In this document: piece by piece, positions 59,606-64,000 of the stretch | Layout: every line of letters starts with the position of its first letter | How positions within the stretch are numbered: position 1 is the stretch's first letter | NCBI RefSeq assembly: GCF_039543385.1 | Contig: NZ_BAABJQ010000003.1 | Location: 1-64,000 of the forward strand | Source: Rugosimonospora acidiphila | Lineage (GTDB): Bacteria; Actinomycetota; Actinomycetes; Mycobacteriales; Micromonosporaceae | Length of the DNA: 64,000 bases | Direction of reading: 5' to 3' | Made by a program: the position numbers and the translations under genes | The notes under the pieces: generated by a model | The model's database searches: none | The model's input: only the letters and a program-made list of their open reading frames with translations | Told to the model about the DNA's origin: nothing

Positions 59606-60078
59606 GACGCCGCCCCGCCGAGGCGGCCGACCGCCAGCCGGGTCAGCCCGACGCCCACGGCCACCGCGGCGAGCCCGACCAGCACGCTGACGGCCAGGTA
59701 GGCCAGGGCCGTGGCGGCGGCGCCGCCCTGGGCCAGGCGCTGGATGTCCACCACGTAGGTGGAGAAGGTGGTGTAGCCGCCGAGCACGCCGGTACCGAGG
59801 AACGGCCGGACCAGCCGCCGGCCGCTCCAGAACCGGTCGTTGAGCACCATAAGCACGCCGATGAGCAGGCAACCTGACACGTTGATGACGAATGTCGCCC
59901 AGGGGAACCCGGTGGCCGAGGCGGGGAACGCGTAGCCGATCCCGTAGCGCCCCAGCGCGCCGAGCGCGCCGCCCAACGCGATCGCACCCAGCACGGGCCA
60001 CGGCGTGCGGCCGACCTCGCGACGCTGGGCGGGCACGCCCAGGTCGACATCCGGGTCGGTGGGTTGCTGATCCGCCAT
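59602..60078 (-). CDS. crcB: Fluoride channel subunit CrcB (first copy)
   Basis: The 158-residue protein carries a 25-residue polar N-terminal extension, then GGALGALGRYGIGY, FVINVSGCLLIG and GVLGGYTTFSTYV, the conserved Fluc elements. It is co-transcribed with the second copy. The ATG follows GGAGGA. No fluoride riboswitch pattern was found upstream, so control is unclear. Confidence 0.95.
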   Translation of the reverse strand: MADQQPTDPDVDLGVPAQRREVGRTPWPVLGAIALGGALGALGRYGIGYAFPASATGFPWATFVINVSGCLLIGVLMVLNDRFWSGRRLVRPFLGTGVLGGYTTFSTYVVDIQRLAQGGAAATALAYLAVSVLVGLAAVAVGVGLTRLAVGRLGGAAS

Positions 60079-60403
60079 GCGTCCTCCTACCAGCTCACCA
60101 TGCCTGGCAGGGACCGTTGGCGATTCTTCGCGGTTTCTCCGGCCGGCTCGTCGTTGTCCCGGTGACTGGAGTGGCGGGCCCCACCGCCACGACGATGGTA
60201 CCGGGGGTGATCCGAGCCCACCCGATCCGGATGAGAATAGGCCGATTGCCCGGGGTAGCCCGGGGGTCTGAGCCAGGTCGCCGGTGCGTGCGGGCCCTGG
60301 CGGCTAAGCTCGGTCATGCCGAGTCCGGCATACCAATCCGAGGATCGGCCGGGGCCCGCCGCGCGGGCACGGCGGCTCGGGAATCAACCGCGGGGGGTGC
60401 CTC
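60079..60403. other. Divergent spacer between crcB and ppa
   Basis: These 325 bp contain no gene with a plausible SD, no long hairpin and no repeat. A small dyad, TCGGTCATGCCGA, lies at 60310-60322. Both flanking promoters must be here but no clear -35/-10 pair stands out. Confidence 0.45.
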
Positions 60404-60901
60404 ATGGAGGCCGACATGGTGGTCGAGATCCCGGCCGGCTCGCGCAACAAGTACGAGATGGACCACGACACCGGCCGGATCACCCTGGACCGCACGCTGT
60501 TCACAGCCACCACATTCCCCACCGACTACGGCTACATCGAGGGCACCGCGGGCGAGGACGGCGACCCGCTGGACGCCATCGTGCTGCTGGAGGCGCCGAC
60601 GTTCCCGGGCTGCGGCATCAAGGTGCGCCCGATCGGGGTGTTCCGGATGCGGGACGAGAGCGGCCCGGACGCGAAGCTGCTGTGCGTACCGGCGGACGAC
60701 CCGCGCTGGGAGGGCAAGAACACCATCAGCGACCTCCCGGAGCACGTGCTCGCCGAGATCGGCCACTTCTTCGAGGTCTACAAGGAGCTCGAACCCGGCA
60801 AGCACACCGACGTGACCGGTTGGCAGGGGCGGGACGAGGCCGAGTCGCTGCTCATCCAGGCCCGCGAACGCTTCAAGGTCGAGGCCGGCACCGAGTCCTG
60901 A
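60404..60901 (+). CDS. ppa: Inorganic pyrophosphatase (family I)
   Basis: The 165-residue enzyme hydrolyses pyrophosphate to phosphate. EIPAGSRNKYEMD, YPTDYG-type FPTDYGYIEGT, and EDGDPLDAIVL with metal ligands D52, D54 and D57 are present, as is PADDPRW and HFFEVYKELEPGK. Length matches the actinobacterial enzyme, and the N-terminus MEADMVVEIP aligns with known ones, which supports ATG 60404. It is essential housekeeping and monocistronic here. Confidence 0.95.
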   Translation: MEADMVVEIPAGSRNKYEMDHDTGRITLDRTLFTATTFPTDYGYIEGTAGEDGDPLDAIVLLEAPTFPGCGIKVRPIGVFRMRDESGPDAKLLCVPADDPRWEGKNTISDLPEHVLAEIGHFFEVYKELEPGKHTDVTGWQGRDEAESLLIQARERFKVEAGTES

Positions 60902-60919
60902 CGCGTGCGGGCGGGCCGG

Positions 60920-61351
60920 TCACACCCGGCTGACGGTGAAGTCCTCGGGGGCGGTGGCCACCTTCCACTGCGCCGCGCGGACCAGCTCGGTGCCGTCCGA
61001 GTAGCGCTGGCGGTATTCGGCGTCGAAGACATCGGCCGGGCCGGTCGAATCGGCCGCCTCGGGTATCCGGGCCAGCAACTCCCCGAGCGCGGTCAGGCCG
61101 AAGTACCGGCACGCGGACACCGCCCGGGCGACCTTGCGGATGGTCAGGATGCGCAGTGTCGTGGACACCCCGACACGGTTGAGCGCGTGGTGGATGGTCA
61201 GCAGCGACCACAGGTGCAGGTCGCCGATGGCCAGGCAGACGGCGTCCCCGCCGCGGTACCGGTCCACCCCGTTGACCGGCCACGAGGGCCGCTGCCGGTC
61301 GTCGAGGCGGGCATGCGGTTGACCGTGTGCGGCGGGGGATGAGATGTCCAT
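60920..61351 (-). CDS. Unknown soluble protein downstream of the ECF sigma gene
   Basis: The 143-residue protein has no recognised domain. The middle reads VCLAIGDLHLWSLLTIHHALNRVGVSTTLRILTIRK and ACRYFGLTALGELLARIP, helical and mildly hydrophobic, without a signal. It lies 64 bp downstream of the ECF sigma gene on the same strand, so co-transcription is possible. It is not an obvious anti-sigma factor (no HxxxCxxC). Confidence 0.55.
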   Translation of the reverse strand: MDISSPAAHGQPHARLDDRQRPSWPVNGVDRYRGGDAVCLAIGDLHLWSLLTIHHALNRVGVSTTLRILTIRKVARAVSACRYFGLTALGELLARIPEAADSTGPADVFDAEYRQRYSDGTELVRAAQWKVATAPEDFTVSRV

Positions 61352-61415
61352 GCCTGCTCCGTCCTGTCCGGCGCTACGCCTCGCGGCAGAAACAGCGCCG
61401 AACCCGGCCAGGGCG

Positions 61416-62054
61416 TTACACCCGCTGCGCCGGACGGGCCGGCTCGGTGGCGGGCCCGGCCCGGCGGCGGCGCTCGGCGGCCCGCGCCTGCACCTCCGGG
61501 TGGGCGGCCAACCGCCGCAGCCCCCGCATCGAGGCCACCCGCACCGCGCCGGCGCGCTTGCCCAGCACCTGCGCGGTCTGCGCGACGTCGAGGCCGGCGA
61601 CCACCCGCAGCATCACCGCCTCCGCCTGGTCGGGGGGCAACGACGCGATCAGGCCCAGCGCCCACTCGGTGTCCGAGCCCTCCAGCACGTCGTAGACCAC
61701 GTCGCGCACCTGCGCCCCGGTGGCGTCGTGCTCCGCGGGCTCCTGCGGGTCCTCCCGCCGCCGCGCCGCCCGCCGCCGCTCGTCGAGCCCACGGTGGCGG
61801 GCGATGCGGAACAGCCACACCCGGAACGCGGGTGGTGAACCGTCGAACCGGTGCAGATCGCGGGCCGCCTGCAGCCATGTCTCGGACGCCACGTCCTCGG
61901 CCGCGTCGCCCACCACCACGCGCAGATAGCGCAGCAGCGGGGGCTGCAGTGACCGCCACAGCTGGGCGAACGCCACCTCGTCGCCGCCGATCGCCCGCCG
62001 CAGGGCGTCCGCGAGACCGCCGTCATCCAAGGTTCCGATTCTGCCGACTCCCAC
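61416..62054 (-). CDS. ECF-type sigma factor
   Basis: The 212-residue protein has region 2 (FAQLWRSLQPPLLRYLRVV, AEDVASETWLQAARDL, and RVWLFRIARHRGLDERRR) and region 4 (SLPPDQAEAVMLRVVAGLDVAQTAQVLGKRAGAVRVASMRGLRRLA). The DVAQTAQVLGK...VRVASMRGL form is typical of ECF41-like or related actinobacterial groups without a SnoaL tail. Start is GTG 62054; SD is weak. No anti-sigma gene is adjacent; the flanking genes code an unknown soluble protein and an unknown membrane protein. Confidence 0.87.
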   Translation of the reverse strand: MGVGRIGTLDDGGLADALRRAIGGDEVAFAQLWRSLQPPLLRYLRVVVGDAAEDVASETWLQAARDLHRFDGSPPAFRVWLFRIARHRGLDERRRAARRREDPQEPAEHDATGAQVRDVVYDVLEGSDTEWALGLIASLPPDQAEAVMLRVVAGLDVAQTAQVLGKRAGAVRVASMRGLRRLAAHPEVQARAAERRRRAGPATEPARPAQRV

Positions 62055-62128
62055 CAGCCCATGGCACCGAAGCCCGACTAGATGAGCACGCTACACGGCC
62101 GGGGCGGGCGCGCGGACGCCGTGTCGCC

Positions 62129-62839
62129 TCAGGCCTTCGTGCGGTCGCCGTCGCGCTCCGGCCGCAGCGAGTCGACCCAGCTCGCGTCCGCCTCGAGAAC
62201 GGTCGCCGGCCGGGTCAGGTCGCCGTACCGGGTGGTCGAGTCGCCGTACCGGGACTCGTCGAAGCGGGCCGTCCCGAACCCGTCGAACGAATCCGGATCG
62301 GTGACGGTGTCCCGGTCACGCCCGTCCGCACCCAGACCAGTCGGGCTCATCGGCTTGTCGTCCAACGGCGGCAATGGGTCCACTGTGGACGAAGATGCCG
62401 TCGCGTCCGCCCGCGCCGGCCAGCGGCGCCACCGGCCCGCGCTCGCCGCCGCCACCAGCATCGCGGCGCCCAGCAACAGCGTGGTGCCGGTGCGCAGTGG
62501 GGTGGTCAGGTCCGCGTGACGACCGGCCACCGACAGGTCGTTCGGGATCAGGTTCACCAGCCGCTTGGGCGTCACGAACAGCAGCGCGTAGCTGGCCGCG
62601 TACAGCGCGCCGGTGACGACCGTGCCGAGCGGGGACACGCGCAGCGTCGCGATCAGGCCGAGCAGGATGCCCGCGGTGGCCAGGAACAGCAGCGGCCGCA
62701 CGAAGTCGCCGGTGTGGAACCCACCGTCGCTCGCCGCGTTCGCGAACGCCTGCGCGGAGCGGTCCTGCCCGAACGCGATGAGAATCCACGCCAGCGGGGC
62801 GATGACGATCCCAGCGATGAGAGTCGCAGTATGTCGCAT
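62129..62839 (-). CDS. Four-span membrane protein with acidic tail
   Basis: The 236-residue protein has hydrophobic segments near 5-22, 48-65, 72-90 and 115-133 and a polar C-terminal tail (140-236) rich in Asp, Arg and Gly, with repeats such as RYGDSTTRYGDLTRP. FGQDRSAQAF after the first helix is seen in other actinobacterial membrane proteins of unknown role. ATG 62839 follows an AT-rich stretch. It lies 74 bp upstream of the ECF gene on the same strand and may serve as its membrane partner, which is speculation. Confidence 0.62.
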   Translation of the reverse strand: MRHTATLIAGIVIAPLAWILIAFGQDRSAQAFANAASDGGFHTGDFVRPLLFLATAGILLGLIATLRVSPLGTVVTGALYAASYALLFVTPKRLVNLIPNDLSVAGRHADLTTPLRTGTTLLLGAAMLVAAASAGRWRRWPARADATASSSTVDPLPPLDDKPMSPTGLGADGRDRDTVTDPDSFDGFGTARFDESRYGDSTTRYGDLTRPATVLEADASWVDSLRPERDGDRTKA

Positions 62840-63437
62840 CCGCGCAACCGTAGCGGTACCTCGGCCGGGCGGCATCTGCCGAGTTGATCTGGATGCGAAA
62901 GCGCCGAGAATTTCGCGGATGGCGCACACGCCGATCATGGGGTGTAACGCCCGGCGCCCGATCGGCGTTACCGGCCCGGCTCAAGGTCGAGCCGCGTCAC
63001 CCGGGTCAGTCCAGCCTCACGCGGGTCAGTGCCGCCTCACGCGGTCAGTGCCGCCTCACGCGGTCAGTGTTGCCGCGCGGTCACCCCGGGTGGCGGCCGT
63101 GCGGTAGCCTCTCGGAAGAGTTCCGGAACGATCGCCGCCAATGGCTCGCCGCCCGCCGGCGGAATCGGTGCGCGTCGACGCATGGTGGATGCCCGGTTGG
63201 CGATCCGGCGCGCCGCGGGCGCCGGTGCGCCGTCGCGTGTGGGTGGATCGGCTGAAACTTCCCGCTCGTGGTCCGGCTACCATCGGCGCTGGCGCCCGGT
63301 AGTGTGCCGGGCTGCCAGCAGACCAGGGCCGGGTCGTCACGTGCGCCGGCCGCGTCCGGCCCGCGCCGCGATACCCGCGGTGTCGCGCGAGCCGGCCGCG
63401 ACCGGCCGCGTCGGCGGTGACCAGCGAGGGAGCGCCG
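62840..63437. other. 598-bp region without a gene
   Basis: No ORF with an SD and family-like sequence was found. It holds 19-20-bp tandem repeats (63005-63079) and an unremarkable GC-rich leader before the LacI gene. Confidence 0.5.
63005..63079. repeat. 19-20-bp tandem repeats
   Basis: Units start with GTCAGT: 63005-63024, 63025-63043, 63044-63062 and a partial 63063-63079. Units two and three are identical (GTCAGTGCCGCCTCACGCG). They are intergenic, about 360 bp before the LacI gene. Confidence 0.82.
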
Positions 63438-64000
63438 TTGACCGTCGAGGACGAACCGCGGGTCACCATCACGCGCATCGCCCAGGAGGCCGGGGTGTCG
63501 GTACCCACGGTGTCGCGGGTGGTCAACGGCCGCTCCGATGTCTCACCGGCCACCCGGGAGCGGGTCGAGGAGCTGCTGCGCAGGTACGGGTACCGCCGCC
63601 GGTCCGGCCAGCGCCAGCAGACCGCGGCCAGCCTGATCGACCTGGTCTTCAACGACCTGGACAGCCCGTGGGCCGTGGAAATCATCCGGGGCGTCGAGGA
63701 CGTCGCGCACGGCGCGCTGATCGGCACCGTGGTCTCCGCCATCCACCAACGCTCCGCGTCGACCAGGCAGTGGATGCGCAACCTCCAGGCCCGGGCCACC
63801 GACGGCGTGATCCTGGTCGCCTCCGACGTGCAGTCCCCGCTGCACGCGGAGCTGCGCCGGCTGAACATCCCGACGGTGGTGATCGACCCGGCCGGGGTGC
63901 CGGCGCACGACGTGCCGACGGTCGGCGCGGCGAACTGGTCGGGCGGGTTGGCCGCGACCGAGCACCTCGTCTCCCTGGGGCACCGGCGGATCGGCTTCAT
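63438..64000 (+). CDS. LacI family transcriptional regulator (3' end outside the window)
   Basis: The frame encodes VTITRIAQEAGVSVPTVSRV plus VNGRSDVSP, the LacI HTH and hinge (residues 9-60), then the start of a periplasmic-binding-like domain with ASLIDLVFNDLDSPWAVEIIRG and DGVILVASD, and is still open at 64000. TTG 63438 is chosen because GAGGGA lies 6 nt upstream; GTG 63417 is in frame too. Such regulators often control plant-polysaccharide genes. It could act on the pectinesterase palindrome at 7506-7535, but its own target is probably in the unseen downstream sequence. Confidence 0.9.
   Translation, partial: MTVEDEPRVTITRIAQEAGVSVPTVSRVVNGRSDVSPATRERVEELLRRYGYRRRSGQRQQTAASLIDLVFNDLDSPWAVEIIRGVEDVAHGALIGTVVSAIHQRSASTRQWMRNLQARATDGVILVASDVQSPLHAELRRLNIPTVVIDPAGVPAHDVPTVGAANWSGGLAATEHLVSLGHRRIGF

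Noticed and set aside
60079..60403. Fluoride riboswitch upstream of crcB
   Set aside because: The GGxGATGG...CGCC pattern of the crcB motif was sought on the minus strand and not found.

Overview
The window is a very GC-rich (about 70% or more) actinobacterial chromosome segment. Coding style, the many GTG starts, Shine-Dalgarno (SD) sequences of the GGAGG type, an S-adenosyl methyltransferase of the DUF574 family, a spore-associated-protein-like secreted protein and an IdeR-like iron box suggest a filamentous, saprophytic member of the Micromonosporaceae or a near relative. That assignment is inference. No rRNA, tRNA, CRISPR array, insertion sequence or phage gene was seen; this looks like ordinary accessory chromosome with several decayed genes.

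0-10 kb: a MarR/ABC-2 drug-export operon with a palindrome over the marR ribosome binding site; an acetate module (SatP-like channel and acetyl-CoA synthetase); a double YbjQ-domain protein; a secreted pectinesterase with a 30-bp perfect LacI-type operator; then a scarred zone holding an amidohydrolase tail, an intact MetE-like methyltransferase, and two genes that both lost their 5' ends head to head (antibiotic-biosynthesis-monooxygenase-like and TetR).

10-23 kb: an orphan ABC ATPase, a surface-polysaccharide pair (acyltransferase 3 and O-antigen-ligase-like), a Nudix hydrolase, a LysR/MFS divergent pair, a CtpC-type metal P-ATPase with its PacL/DUF1490 partner and a metal-box-like palindrome, an unrecognised two-gene operon, and a DUF574 methyltransferase broken by a one-base deletion.

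23-38 kb: barstar-like protein, a methyltransferase, a TipA-type MerR regulator, an MFS exporter, a secreted CocE-like hydrolase, a PPOX protein, a secreted GH44-CBM2 glucanase, threonine synthase, a Tat-exported phospholipase C, a truncated Pit phosphate transporter, and a membrane protein bounded by a 22-bp perfect hairpin.

39-47 kb: a SigC-type ECF sigma factor with a divergent zinc-finger anti-sigma factor, a methyltransferase with a degenerate N-terminal domain, and a copper/redox operon (YcnI, DUF929 thioredoxin-like, VKOR, CopC, CopD-CtaG fusion).

47-64 kb: an unusual radical SAM protein with C-x8-C-x2-C spacing, an OhrR-like regulator, a TetR/EmrB-type efflux pair, an SGNH hydrolase, a SapA-like secreted protein, a BASS-type transporter, EfeB/EfeO iron uptake without EfeU, two CrcB fluoride channel subunits, pyrophosphatase, an orphan ECF sigma factor and a LacI regulator cut by the window end. 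Short intergenic tandem repeats (8 to 27 bp) recur through the window. Common themes are metal handling, efflux with local repressors, and secreted hydrolases for plant polymers. No single complete new system is proven; the best unexplained loci are the operon at 19460-21711, the radical SAM gene at 48144-49523 and the recurrent tandem repeats.
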